In this document: positions 28,656 to 37,472 of the stretch, in pieces | How positions within the stretch are numbered: position 1 is the stretch's first letter | Layout of the letters: every line of letters begins with the position of its first letter | Assembly: GCF_028368995.1 (NCBI RefSeq) | Contig: NZ_JAQNDL010000001.1 | Location: forward strand, 2,382,001 to 2,446,000 | Origin: Nannocystis bainbridge | Lineage (GTDB): Bacteria; Myxococcota_A; Polyangia; Nannocystales; Nannocystaceae | Length of the DNA: 64,000 bases | Direction of reading: 5' to 3' | Made by a program: the position numbers and the translations under genes | Notes under the pieces: model-generated | Database searches by the model: none | Told to the model about the DNA's origin: nothing | The model's input: the letters and a program-made list of their open reading frames with translations, nothing else

Positions 28656-28708
28656 CGGCTCGCCGTATGCGTCTGCGTCGCGAGACCGGGACAGCGGCGA
28701 TTCGTCGC

Positions 28709-29191
28709 TCACGGCGCCGTCGCTGCGGGCGCGCTGGCCTGCTCGCGCCAACGCGGAGAGAAGGTTTTGATGTAACTCACCACTGCGCGCACGTCGTCGT
28801 CGCGCAGACCACCCCACGCAGGCATGCCCTTGTCGACCTTGCCGCGCTTGATGGTATTGGCGAGGTCGCCATCGGTCGGCAGTTCGTCGCCCGGTGTCGA
28901 CTTATAAAGGAAGTGCGCCGCCCGAAAGTCCCGTGCTTCGAGGTTGCGCGCCGCCGGGCCGTTGCCGCCGCCGTCGTAGCCGTGACACGAGGCGCAGTAG
29001 CGGTTGAAGAGCTTCTGCCCGTGATTGAGGGTTTCGGCCGGGATGTCGACGCCGCCCAGCCGCTGCGCCTCGGCAAACGGCGGAGGCCCCGCTTCGCAGG
29101 CCAGCAGCAGGCAGGACGCGACGAAGAGGAATCGCCGGACCGGCAATCCAGCGACCACAATCGCCGTGTTGAATTTGATGTTCAATGTCAT
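28709..29191 (-). CDS. Lipid-anchored monoheme cytochrome c
   Basis: 160 residues. A basic N-terminus and hydrophobic stretch end in LLLAC (lipobox Cys C32). A class I cytochrome c domain has NRYCASCHGYDG (C66, C69, H70) and an axial Met in DKGMPAWGGLRDDDVRAVVSYI. Such proteins carry electrons between Alternative Complex III and the oxidase, and it is encoded upstream of the act operon beside sco and ctaB, which supports that role. It is the last gene of its own group. Confidence 0.88.
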   Translation of the reverse strand: MTLNIKFNTAIVVAGLPVRRFLFVASCLLLACEAGPPPFAEAQRLGGVDIPAETLNHGQKLFNRYCASCHGYDGGGNGPAARNLEARDFRAAHFLYKSTPGDELPTDGDLANTIKRGKVDKGMPAWGGLRDDDVRAVVSYIKTFSPRWREQASAPAATAP

Positions 29192-29210
29192 GAGTCGGAA
29201 TTGAACACCG

Positions 29211-29921
29211 TCACGGAGACCGGTTGCAGCCCCCGGACCGCTGGCGCATCTCCCGGAGGACGTGCTGCGAGCGATGGAACACCTCGTCGAGGCCCAGCTC
29301 GTCGTCGCTGCTGTAGTAGCCGCGGATGTTGCCGTCGCCGTCGATGAGCACGAGCTTGGTGGTGTGCGCGATGTCGATCATGCCCGACGGCCCCGTCCGC
29401 TTGTCCATCGCGGTGGCGAACCCGCCGACGACGAGCTTCTCCATGGCCTCGTAGGGCCCGGTGACGAAGCGCCAGCGGCTCTCGTCGGCGCCGAGGTGGC
29501 CGGCGTAGGTCTTGAGCACCGCCGGCGTGTCGGTCTCGGGGTCGACCGAGAAGCTGATCAGCTTGACGGCGTCGATGCCGTGCTGGACGTAGCGCTCCTG
29601 CAGGCCCAGCATGGCCCGCGAGATCTTCGGGCACGTGCTCGGGCACGAGGTGAAGATCAGGCCGGCCACCCACACCTGCCCGCGCATCGACTCGGGCGTG
29701 AACGGCTGGCCGTCCTGGTCGACCAGCTCGAACGCCGGCAGCTGCGACAGCACCGGCGGCGGCTCGGGCACGTGGCGGGTGCACGGGCGCATGGCGGTGA
29801 CCAGCACGAAGCCGGCCACGGTGGCGAAGTGCCACGGGTACTGCATGAACTTGCGGCGCAGCCAGCCGCCCTCGACCATGCCAGGCAGCTCGGGCTCGCG
29901 GGGCTCGGGGCCGTCGCTCAT
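29211..29921 (-). CDS. SCO family copper/redox protein (second copy)
   Basis: 236 residues from the ATG at 29921, overlapping the ctaB stop (ATGA). An N-terminal helix (about 30-46) anchors a thioredoxin fold with TSCPSTCPKI (C93, C97) and the distal His in DIAHTTKLVLID (H186). Unlike the copy at 18767-19606 it is anchored at the N-terminus. Directly after ctaB, it probably serves oxidase assembly; the two may divide CuA reduction and copper insertion, which is inference. Confidence 0.92.
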   Translation of the reverse strand: MSDGPEPREPELPGMVEGGWLRRKFMQYPWHFATVAGFVLVTAMRPCTRHVPEPPPVLSQLPAFELVDQDGQPFTPESMRGQVWVAGLIFTSCPSTCPKISRAMLGLQERYVQHGIDAVKLISFSVDPETDTPAVLKTYAGHLGADESRWRFVTGPYEAMEKLVVGGFATAMDKRTGPSGMIDIAHTTKLVLIDGDGNIRGYYSSDDELGLDEVFHRSQHVLREMRQRSGGCNRSP

Positions 29922-30904
29922 CGCAGCACCACGTCGAGCACGAGGCCCACGATCAGCGCCGGCAGGTAGATCAGCGAGGCGAAGAAGAACTGCCGCGCCC
30001 ACCGCATCTCGCTGGCGCGGTCGCCGAAGGCGCGCAGGCCGGTGCAGGCCCAGCCGAGGAAGCCGAGGCTGAGCAGCAGGGCGAGCGCGCAGTAGAGCGG
30101 ACCGGTGAGGCCGATCACGCTCGGCAGGATCGAGATCGGCAGCAGCAGCATCGACCACAAGAACGCCTGCACGCGCGCGGCCGACTCGCCGCGGACCACG
30201 GACACGCAGCGGATGCCGGCGCGCGCGTACTCCTGGCGGCGGAACAGCATGATCGCCAGGAAGTGCGGCATCTGCCACACCAGCAGGATCAGGAACAGGG
30301 CGATGCCGCCGAGGTCGAGCCGGCCGGTCACCGCGGTCCAGCCGAGCAGCGGCGGCGCGGCCCCCGGGAACGCGCCGATCAGCAGCGCCAGCGGCGTGCG
30401 GTACTTGAGCGGGGTGTACACCAGCACGTAGCCGACGGTGGCCCACAGCGTGAGCAGCAGGGTCAGCGGGTTGGTGAACAGCGACAGGGTCGCGACCGAG
30501 GCCAGCAGCAGCGCGGCGGCGAAGCCGAGGCCGGTCGCGGAGGACATGCGGCGGGCGGCCAGCGGGCGGTCCTTGGTGCGGGCCATCAGCGGGTCCCTCG
30601 CCCGCTCGAGCCACATGTTGAAGGCGCTGGCGGCCGCGACCGCGAGGCTGGCCCCGACCACGCCGGCGAACCCGGCGGCGAAGCCCGGCGAGCACCAGCC
30701 GTCGGCCACGGTCTCGGCCGGGAACGGCGCGTCGTCCGACTGCAGCGCCAGCCAGGCGGCGCCGGCGGCCGTCATGGCGCACATGCGGGTGACGCCGGGC
30801 TTGGTCAGCTCCCACAGGTCGCGGCCCGGGGTGTGGCGCTTGCGCTTCGGCGCGGGGATGTCCGAAGGGACATGTTCCGAAGGACTGGCGGTGTCGTGGC
30901 TCAC
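29918..30904 (-). CDS. ctaB: Protoheme IX farnesyltransferase (heme O synthase)
   Basis: 328 residues from a GTG at 30904 that overlaps the preceding stop (GTGA). It adds farnesyl to heme b to make heme O, the precursor of heme A for the caa3 oxidase. The UbiA-family signature reads ASAFNMWLERARDPLMARTKDRPL (given as NMWLERARDPLMARTKDRPL), and VYTPLKYRTP and WQMPHFLAIMLFRRQEY are typical. Nine membrane helices follow a polar N-terminus of about 35 residues, part of which (SEHVPSDIPAP) is encoded by a copy of the dispersed palindrome. No heme A synthase (ctaA) is in the window. Confidence 0.95.
   Translation of the reverse strand: MSHDTASPSEHVPSDIPAPKRKRHTPGRDLWELTKPGVTRMCAMTAAGAAWLALQSDDAPFPAETVADGWCSPGFAAGFAGVVGASLAVAAASAFNMWLERARDPLMARTKDRPLAARRMSSATGLGFAAALLLASVATLSLFTNPLTLLLTLWATVGYVLVYTPLKYRTPLALLIGAFPGAAPPLLGWTAVTGRLDLGGIALFLILLVWQMPHFLAIMLFRRQEYARAGIRCVSVVRGESAARVQAFLWSMLLLPISILPSVIGLTGPLYCALALLLSLGFLGWACTGLRAFGDRASEMRWARQFFFASLIYLPALIVGLVLDVVLR
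30858..30885. repeat. Dispersed palindromic element in the 5' end of ctaB
   Basis: ATGTCCGAAGGGACATG followed by TTCCGAAGGAC; in frame within the polar N-terminus of CtaB. Confidence 0.7.
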
Positions 30905-31389
30905 AGTTGCACCGCCTTGCCCTCGTTGCGGCAGAAGCTGTCGAACGCGCGGTAGGCGTCGGCGCAGGCGCAGTCCTTGGTCCGCTTGCACTGGGTGCCG
31001 CGCTCCTTGCAGGTGAGGAACACCCACTTGCCGTCCATGCTCTCGCTGGCGGGCAGCTTGGCGCAGCCCTCCTTGCGGTCCTGGCTCTTGAGACAGTGGA
31101 AGATGGCCTGCTTGACGCCGTGGTTGCACATCACCGCGGTCGCGTCGCACTGCTTGTGCCAGGCGATGACGGCGTCGATGCAGCCCTCGGCGTCGAGCGA
31201 CTTGCCCTTCTCTTCCATCACCGGGAACACCGCCTGGACCACGCGCTCGCCGTGCACGTAGGCCCGGTGCATCTGCCAGGTCATCAGGCCGCCGAGCGCG
31301 AAGATGCCGATCATCACGGTGCGCAGGCTGAGGCCTCGCGACTGCGTCTCCGGCCGCGGAGGACCGGCAGAAGGGTCAGGGCTTGTCAC
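30901..31389 (-). CDS. Cys-rich membrane-anchored protein upstream of ctaB
   Basis: 162 residues from a GTG at 31389. One helix (TVMIGIFALGGLMTWQM, about 24-40) is followed by a periplasmic-type domain with ten cysteines (70, 81, 88, 99, 109, 127, 134, 140, 142, 153), for example CDATAVMCNHG and CKRTKDCACADAY. The even number suggests disulfides, and the CxC/CxxxC spacing could also suit metal. I do not recognise a family. The gene overlaps ctaB by 4 nt, so a role in oxidase assembly is plausible but unproven. Confidence 0.72.
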   Translation of the reverse strand: MTSPDPSAGPPRPETQSRGLSLRTVMIGIFALGGLMTWQMHRAYVHGERVVQAVFPVMEEKGKSLDAEGCIDAVIAWHKQCDATAVMCNHGVKQAIFHCLKSQDRKEGCAKLPASESMDGKWVFLTCKERGTQCKRTKDCACADAYRAFDSFCRNEGKAVQL

Positions 31390-31501
31390 GGGCGCGACGC
31401 TAGCCGCCGAGGCCGGGGCGGTCAACGGCGCGGCGACCGGCGGTCGCACCCTCCGGGCACGCCGTCCGGCGCCCGTGTGGATCCTCCTATGTCCCCGTGC
31501 T

Positions 31502-32446
31502 ATGCGGCGTGGCGCGATGCTCGGACATTTCTGGACGATCGGGCCCAACCTGCGACACCGCCTGCTGCCCCACGCGGCGCCGGCGGCGACGCCGTGGTCC
31601 ACGACCTTGCAGGACCGTCGGGTCGGCGAGGTGCGCCTCACCGGGGCGCTCGCCCGCCTGCCCGGCGCGCAGGAGCTGGTGGTCCTGGTCCACGGGCTCG
31701 GCGGGGCGATCGACAGTTCGTACGTCATCAAGGCGGCGCGGGCGGCCGCGGCGGTCGGGCTCGACAGCCTGCGCCTGTCGCTCCGCGGCGCCGACCGCAG
31801 CGGCGAGGACTTCTATCACGCGGGCCTCGTCGACGACCTCACCGCGGCGCTGCAGAGCCCTGCGCTCGCCGACTACGCCCGCGTGTACGTGATCGGCTTC
31901 TCGCTCGGCGGACACATGACCTTGCGCTGGGCGATGACACCGAGCGACCCGCGCGTGCGGGCGGTCGCCAGCGTGTGCGCCCCGCTCGACCTGGCGGCCG
32001 GCTGCGCCGCGATCGACCACCCACGCGCCGCCCTGTACCGCGGCCACGTGCTGGCCGGCCTGCGCGAGATCTACGCCGCCGTCGCCGCCCGCAGGCCGGT
32101 GCCGACGCCGCTGCCGCTGATCCACACGATAAAGACCATCCGCGCGTGGGACCGCCTCGCGGTCGTGCCGCGCCACGGCTTCTGCAGCGTCGACGACTAC
32201 TACGCCAGCGAGAGCGCCGGCCCGCGGCTGCGCGCCCTCGCGCTGCCCACCCTCATCGTCGCCGCGCACGGCGACCCGATGATCCCCGCGGCCACGGTCG
32301 CGCCCCACCTCCACGACCTCCCCGAGCACGTCAGCGCGCGGTGGGTCCCCGGCGGCCACGTCGGCTTCCGCGCCGGCCTCGATCTCGGCATGGGCGACGC
32401 GCCGGGCCTGGAGCCGCAAGTCCTGGCCTGGTTGCGCCGCCAGTGA
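31502..32446 (+). CDS. Alpha/beta hydrolase, YheT/ABHD family
   Basis: 314 residues. The catalytic Ser lies in VIGFSLGGHMTLRW (S134), the acid in AAHGDPMIP (D258) and the His in VPGGHVGF (H286); VLVHGLGGAIDSSYV forms the oxyanion loop. YheT-type hydrolases act on short or membrane-derived esters, but the substrate is unknown. The start could be the ATG at 31502 or 31517, and neither has a clear ribosome site. It is divergent from 30901-31389 across 112 bp that must hold both promoters. Confidence 0.88.
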   Translation: MRRGAMLGHFWTIGPNLRHRLLPHAAPAATPWSTTLQDRRVGEVRLTGALARLPGAQELVVLVHGLGGAIDSSYVIKAARAAAAVGLDSLRLSLRGADRSGEDFYHAGLVDDLTAALQSPALADYARVYVIGFSLGGHMTLRWAMTPSDPRVRAVASVCAPLDLAAGCAAIDHPRAALYRGHVLAGLREIYAAVAARRPVPTPLPLIHTIKTIRAWDRLAVVPRHGFCSVDDYYASESAGPRLRALALPTLIVAAHGDPMIPAATVAPHLHDLPEHVSARWVPGGHVGFRAGLDLGMGDAPGLEPQVLAWLRRQ

Positions 32447-32452
32447 GCGACT

Positions 32453-34153
32453 ATGCTGCGGGCCGCCGTGCCGCCCGCCCCGCCGCATCCTGGCCCGTCT
32501 GGAGCCCGATCCGCCGGGGCAGCGGGGCCGCTCGAAGCCGCTTCGAACATGCCCCTCGGGACAGGTCCTGAGGGCCAGGCAGGACCGTCCGGGGCGACTT
32601 CCTCACCCATGTCCCTCGGGACAGGTCCCGGAGGACAGGCCGGTCCGCCCGCGAACATGTCCCTCAGAGCAGGTCCTCGAGGACAGGCCGGTTCGGCCTC
32701 GTCTTCCAACCTGTCTTTCAGGGCAGGTCCAAGAGAGTCGAGGCTCGCCCCTTCCGCCTCGGCCTCCAACATGTCTCTCGGGGCAGGTTCCAGCGCTCGC
32801 GCCCCGCGCCCGCCCGACCTGCTCGCCCCGCACCTGCCGCGCGAGACCGAGCCCGCGGGGCCGCCCGACCTGCTCGCCCCGCACCTGCCGCCGGTGACCC
32901 GCCAGCTGAGCCTGCGCCCGCCCGACCTGCTGCCGCCGGGCGCCGGTCCCGGGCCCGTGCCGCCGGCCGCCCCGCTGTCGGCGCAGTGCCCGGCCTGCAG
33001 CCTGCACGCGCTGGTCGCGGTCCACCTGCGCCGGGCCGCGGGCGGGCGCTGGCGGCAGCTCGGCGCCCGCGAGCGACCTGTCCCCGAGGACCTGACCCTC
33101 GATACATGTCCGGTGTGCTTCGGGGTGTGGCTCGACCACGGCGAGCTCGACCAGCTCGGCGACGCCGAGGTCGACCCTGCCTTCCTCAAGACCGTGGTCG
33201 GTCGCTCGGCCGGCCGCATGTGCCCGCGCGGCCACGGCTTCATGAACGAGCACCTGCTCCCGGGCATGCTCCGGACCCCCGTCGACCGCTGCCCGCGCTG
33301 CCGCGGGATCTGGCTCGACGGCGACGAGCGCCACGCCCTCGCCCGCTCGACCACCCCGTCCGGCCAGGAGGACCCCAAGGTCCTGCTGGCCAAGCGCGGC
33401 GTCCAGTGGGCCGCCCAGGTCCTGACCCAGCTGCCGATCGAGGTCGACAACCCGCGGCGAGGGATCCCCTGGGTCGTGCTCGGCCTCGGCGCCCTGCTGC
33501 TCGGCTGCTACGTCGCCTCGGTGCTCGGCCTCGTCTACGCCCGCGAGTACGCGCTGGTGGCCGGCAAGGTGCTCGCCGAGCCGGCGCGCATCTACACCGT
33601 CCTCACGCACACGCTGTTCCACGCCGACTGGTTCCACCTGCTGTTCAACCTCTACTTCCTGTACGTGTTCGGCAGGAACGTCGAGCACGTGTTCGGCCGC
33701 CGGCGCTTCCTCATCCTGTACTTCGGGGCAGGTGTGTTCGGCGGGCTGCTGCAGCTGGTCCTGACCCGCGCCACCGGCACGCCGGTGATCGGCGCCTCGG
33801 GGGCGATCGCCGGGGTGTGCGGCGCCTACCTGGTGACCTTCCCGCGCGCGCGGCTGCTGCATACGCTGCCGCTCGTGTACGTGCCGCTGAAGATCCCGGC
33901 GTGGATCTACCTCGGGGCGTGGATCGGCTTCCAGGCGGCGATGGCGGCCCTGTCCGACGCGCAGGAGTTCGCGTGGTCCTCCCACCTCGGCGGCTTCGCG
34001 CTCGGGGCCGCGCTCGCGCTGCCGGTGCTGCGCAGCGTCCGGCGCGAGGTCGGCGAGGCGGTGCGGGTCAAGTCGGCGGCGGCGATCTTCGGCAAGGTGC
34101 CGCGCCGGCGCGGGCCGCCGATCGTGGTCCAGCCGGTCCGGAGGTCGCCGTGA
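32453..34153 (+). CDS. Rhomboid-family membrane protein with N-terminal zinc-ribbon (TFIIB-like) domain
   Basis: 566 residues. The first ~110 are a low-complexity region built from in-frame copies of the dispersed palindrome (MSLGTGPGGQAG-like peptides). Two zinc-ribbon modules follow: CPAC (C179) with DTCPVCFGVWLDHGELDQL (C219, C222), then MCPRGHGF with DRCPRCRGIWLDGDERHAL. The C-terminal half is a rhomboid fold of about six to seven helices with the catalytic pair Ser in VIGASGAIAG (S449) and His in SSHLGGFALG (H511), plus the HADWFHLLFNLYFLYVFG helix. Activity as an intramembrane serine protease is expected; the zinc ribbons may select substrates. The stop overlaps the following kinase start (GTGA). 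Confidence 0.9.
   Translation: MLRAAVPPAPPHPGPSGARSAGAAGPLEAASNMPLGTGPEGQAGPSGATSSPMSLGTGPGGQAGPPANMSLRAGPRGQAGSASSSNLSFRAGPRESRLAPSASASNMSLGAGSSARAPRPPDLLAPHLPRETEPAGPPDLLAPHLPPVTRQLSLRPPDLLPPGAGPGPVPPAAPLSAQCPACSLHALVAVHLRRAAGGRWRQLGARERPVPEDLTLDTCPVCFGVWLDHGELDQLGDAEVDPAFLKTVVGRSAGRMCPRGHGFMNEHLLPGMLRTPVDRCPRCRGIWLDGDERHALARSTTPSGQEDPKVLLAKRGVQWAAQVLTQLPIEVDNPRRGIPWVVLGLGALLLGCYVASVLGLVYAREYALVAGKVLAEPARIYTVLTHTLFHADWFHLLFNLYFLYVFGRNVEHVFGRRRFLILYFGAGVFGGLLQLVLTRATGTPVIGASGAIAGVCGAYLVTFPRARLLHTLPLVYVPLKIPAWIYLGAWIGFQAAMAALSDAQEFAWSSHLGGFALGAALALPVLRSVRREVGEAVRVKSAAAIFGKVPRRRGPPIVVQPVRRSP
32546..32795. repeat. Five in-frame palindromic-element copies expanding the rhomboid N-terminus
   Basis: Copies begin at about 32547, 32607, 32655, 32709 and 32769. 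Each has ACATGTCCCTCGGGACAGGT-like sequence, and three carry a second GGACAGGCC half. The start-to-start spacings (60, 48, 54, 60) are all multiples of 3, so every copy translates in the same frame as (M/L)SLxxGPxGQAG. Confidence 0.85.
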
Positions 34154-37100
34154 GCGAGACCTCGAGCCAGGACGAGGCGCCGACCCGGCTCGCGGTCACC
34201 GTCGCCGGCGAAGTCGACGAGCAGACCGCGTCCTCGTCGCCGGCCGAGCACGAGGCGCGACGGCTGCTCGCCGCCATGCCCGCGCGGCTCGGCCGCTACC
34301 GCCTGCTCGAGCGGCTCGGCAGCGGGGCGATGGGGGTGGTCTACGCGGCCCGCGACGAGGCGCTGGCGCGCAAGGTCGCGCTCAAGGTGCTGCTGCGCGG
34401 GAGCACGGCCGACCCGCACGCGCTCCACCGCTTGACCCGCGAGGCCCAGGCGATGGCCCGCATCGCCCACCCCAATGTGGTCGTGGTCCACGAGGTCGGC
34501 GAGAGCGACGGCCTGCTGTTCGTCGCCATGGAGATGGTCGACGGGGTCACGCTCGACCAGTGGTGCCGCCCGCTCGGCGGTCCGCGGCCGGACTGGCGGG
34601 CCCGCCTCGACATGTTCCTTCAGGCAGGTCGGGGCCTGGCCGCCGCCCATGAGGTCGGCCTGGTCCACCGCGACTTCAAGCCCAGCAACGTGCTCGTCGA
34701 CGCCCGCGGGCGCGCGCGCGTGCTCGACTTCGGGCTCGCGCGCATCGACGGCGAGCGGGTCGAGGCCGGGGCCTCGATCGTCGCCCGCGGCTCGTTCGAC
34801 GTCGAGCTGACGCGCAGCGGCACCATGCTCGGCACGCCGGCCTACATGCCGCCGGAGCAGTTCGAGGGCCGCCCGGCGACCGCGGTGAGCGACCAGTTCA
34901 GCTTCTGCGTCGCGCTCTACGAGACGCTCGCCGGGGTGCGACCGTTCGCCGGGCGCACCCCGTACGCGCTGCTGCAGACCATCCGCAGCGGCCAGGTCCG
35001 CCCGCCCCCGCGCGATGTCGAGGCGCACGCGGCGTTGTTCACGATCCTCCGCCGCGGCCTCGCCGTCGACCCGGCCCGCCGCTGGCCCGACATGCCGTCG
35101 CTGCTGCACGCGCTCGAGCGGGTGGTGCGGCCGCGGCAGGTGCGACGGGCCACGGTCGCGCTCGGCGTCGCCGCGGCGCTGGCCGGCGGGTTCGGCATCG
35201 CGGCGCTGTCGCTGCGCGGCGAGGCGCCGTGCGCCGCGATCCCGGAGCGCATGGTCGGGGTCGCCGACCCGGGCCGGCGCGCCGAGGTCCACGCGGCGCT
35301 GCTGGCCTCGGGCAAGCCCTACGCGGGTGCTCTGGCCGCCAGCGTCGACGCGGCGCTGACCGACTACGCCGCGGCGTGGACGCGGGTCGCGGTCGAGAAC
35401 TGCGAAGCGACCCGGGTCGTCGGGGACCAGAGCGAGCCGATGCTCGACCTGCGCGCCGCCTGCCTCGACCGTCGGCTCGCCGGCCTCGGCAACGCCGTCG
35501 AGCAATTGCTCGTGCCAGGTCCGCAGGCCTCGCAGCGGGCCCTCGACCTCGTCGACGGCCTCGAGCCGCTAGCCCCCTGCTCCGACCGCGAGCGCCTCGG
35601 CGCCGTCCCGCCGCCGACCGACCCCGAGGCCCGCGCCCGCCTGGCCGCCGTCGAGCGCGACCGCGCCAGCGCAGCGACGCTGCGGGCCGCCGGGCGCGAC
35701 AAGGAGGCGCTGGTGGTCGCCGAGGCCAGCCGCGCCGCCGCAGCGGACCTCGGCTTCGCGCCGGCGCTGGCCGAGGCGGCGCTGGCCGTGTCGCGCCTCG
35801 AGCTCGAGCTCGGCCAGCACGAGAACGCCGCCGCGCACCTGGCCGAGGCGACCACCGCGGCCGCGATCGCCGGCCGCGACGACCTGCTGGTCGACGCCTG
35901 GCTGGCGGCGATCTGGCAGCACAGCGTGCGCGGCGCCTCGCCCGACGTCACCGCGACGCTGATCCGCACCGCCGAGGTCGCGCTGGCCCGCGCGCGCGAG
36001 ACCCCGCGGCTGGCGGTGCTGTTCCACAGCACGGTCGCCCACGCCTACCAGCGGCTGTCGATGCCCGACCGCGCGAGCGCCCACTACGAGGCCGCGCTGG
36101 CCCTGCTCGACGCGCCGGAGATCAGCGAGATCCAGCGCCTGCGGGTCCGCCTCAACCGCGCCACCCACCTGGTCGAGACCGACGGCGGCGAGCTGGCCGA
36201 GAGCACCCTGCAGGCCGTGCTCGCCGACTTCGAGCGCCTGCTCGGGGTCGGCCACCCGCTGACCTCGAACGTGATCTACACCCTCGCCAACCTGGCCGAA
36301 AAGCAAGGTCACATCGAGCGCGCGCTGGCCGAGTTCGAGAGGGCGCGCGCGATCAAGCTGGCCGAGCACGGCCCCGACCACCCGGGCACGATGCTGGCCG
36401 ACGAGCGGATCGCGTCGGTGCTCGAGCAGCTCGGGCGCGAGGACGAGGCGCTGCGGATCTACGACGACCTGCTGGTCCGCACCCGCGCGCGCGACGGCGA
36501 CCGCAGCACCACCGTCGCCCGCCTGCTCAACAACTCGGTCACCCTGCTGGTCACGCGCGGCGCCCTCGACCTCGCCCACGCGCGCGCCAGCGAGGCGCTG
36601 GCGATCGACAGCGCCTTGCTCGGGGACGACCACGCCGACGTGGCGATCAAGCGGGTCAACCTCGCCGAGGTGCTGTCGACCCGCGGCGAGCACGACGAGG
36701 CCGTGGCCCAGCTCGAGCGGGCGCGCGTGGTGTTCTCGCGCACCCTCGGGCCGGCGCACGAGTTCGTGGCGATCACCTGGAGCGCCGCCGGCATGTCGCT
36801 GTCGGCGCTCGGCCGCCACGCGGACGCCCTCACCGCCTTCACCAAGGCCCGCGCGCTGCTGGTCGACAAGTTCGGCGCCGACTACCCCGACCTGCCGACC
36901 CTCGACCTCGCGTTCGGCGAGGCGCTGATCGCCGCCGGGCAATTCGACGAGGGTCTGCAGCGGGTCCGCGACGGCGCCGAGCGGATCGGCGCGCTCCTGG
37001 GGCCGACCAGCGCCGCGGCCCTGCTCGCCCGCGGCCAGCTCGGCAATTGCTTCCTGCGGGCCCGCCGGCTCGATCGCGCCGTCGCCACGCTCGAGGCCGC

Positions 37101-37299
37101 CGTGCGCGACGCCGAGGCCGCCGAGCTCGACGCCCACGATCTCGCCGTGCTGCGCCTCGGCCTGGCGGAGGCGCTCGCGGCTCGTGGCGACCGCGAGCGC
37201 GTGCGGGCTCTCGCCGGGCCCCTCGCGACCTCGCTGGCCGCCGACGACCCGCTGCGCGCCGCGGCCGAGCGCCTGCTCGCCGGCCCGCGCCCGCGCTGA
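34150..37299 (+). CDS. Ser/Thr protein kinase with single helix and long TPR region
   Basis: 1049 residues from a GTG at 34150. The Pkn2-type kinase domain spans about 48-325: GSGAMGVVYAA (P-loop), VALKV (K79), LVHRDFKPSNVL (HRD 173-175), VLDFGLAR (DFG 193-195), GTPAYMPPEQ. The activation segment has an extra ~15 residues between DFG and GTPAYM. A helix (about 336-356) crosses the membrane, and the remaining ~690 residues are TPR-like, visible as repeating A-x-x-x-Y-x-x-A-L and LNNSVTLLVTRGALDLAHA patterns. Such kinases are abundant in myxobacteria. Signal and targets are unknown. It is coupled to the rhomboid gene. Confidence 0.93.
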   Translation: MSETSSQDEAPTRLAVTVAGEVDEQTASSSPAEHEARRLLAAMPARLGRYRLLERLGSGAMGVVYAARDEALARKVALKVLLRGSTADPHALHRLTREAQAMARIAHPNVVVVHEVGESDGLLFVAMEMVDGVTLDQWCRPLGGPRPDWRARLDMFLQAGRGLAAAHEVGLVHRDFKPSNVLVDARGRARVLDFGLARIDGERVEAGASIVARGSFDVELTRSGTMLGTPAYMPPEQFEGRPATAVSDQFSFCVALYETLAGVRPFAGRTPYALLQTIRSGQVRPPPRDVEAHAALFTILRRGLAVDPARRWPDMPSLLHALERVVRPRQVRRATVALGVAAALAGGFGIAALSLRGEAPCAAIPERMVGVADPGRRAEVHAALLASGKPYAGALAASVDAALTDYAAAWTRVAVENCEATRVVGDQSEPMLDLRAACLDRRLAGLGNAVEQLLVPGPQASQRALDLVDGLEPLAPCSDRERLGAVPPPTDPEARARLAAVERDRASAATLRAAGRDKEALVVAEASRAAAADLGFAPALAEAALAVSRLELELGQHENAAAHLAEATTAAAIAGRDDLLVDAWLAAIWQHSVRGASPDVTATLIRTAEVALARARETPRLAVLFHSTVAHAYQRLSMPDRASAHYEAALALLDAPEISEIQRLRVRLNRATHLVETDGGELAESTLQAVLADFERLLGVGHPLTSNVIYTLANLAEKQGHIERALAEFERARAIKLAEHGPDHPGTMLADERIASVLEQLGREDEALRIYDDLLVRTRARDGDRSTTVARLLNNSVTLLVTRGALDLAHARASEALAIDSALLGDDHADVAIKRVNLAEVLSTRGEHDEAVAQLERARVVFSRTLGPAHEFVAITWSAAGMSLSALGRHADALTAFTKARALLVDKFGADYPDLPTLDLAFGEALIAAGQFDEGLQRVRDGAERIGALLGPTSAAALLARGQLGNCFLRARRLDRAVATLEAAVRDAEAAELDAHDLAVLRLGLAEALAARGDRERVRALAGPLATSLAADDPLRAAAERLLAGPRPR

Positions 37300-37339
37300 G
37301 CCGGCGGAACACTGTCATGCGCCCGCGAGGTCGGCGAGC

Positions 37340-37362
37340 GACATGTCCCCTGTGACATGTCC
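37340..37362. repeat. Dispersed palindromic element between kinase and DUF2330 genes
   Basis: GACATGTCCCCTGTGACATGTCC, two core halves, in the 173-bp gap before 37473. It may form a hairpin in the transcript. Confidence 0.7.
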
Positions 37363-37472
37363 AAAGAGTCATGAACTCTCGCGGCGCCCGTGTCTCGCCT
37401 GGAGCCGGCGCCGGCCCGCTTCTGGCGCTCCGGCCCAACCCGTGCGACCCTGCCACCGTGAACAATAGACTT

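Larger units (their letters stand above)
28262..28708. other. Intergenic region upstream of actA (447 bp)
   Basis: No convincing coding frame on either strand: the open frames are short, Arg-rich and without family marks. It holds the candidate actA promoter (28381-28410) and a hairpin after the upstream cytochrome gene (28637-28655). This gap splits the respiratory island into the act-cta operon and the cyt c-sco-ctaB group. Confidence 0.7.

Noticed and set aside
32986..34149. Longer upstream extension of the TPR kinase
   Set aside because: It reads the rhomboid gene in another frame as an Arg/Pro/Ala-rich chain; the GTG at 34150 overlapping the rhomboid stop is a normal start here.
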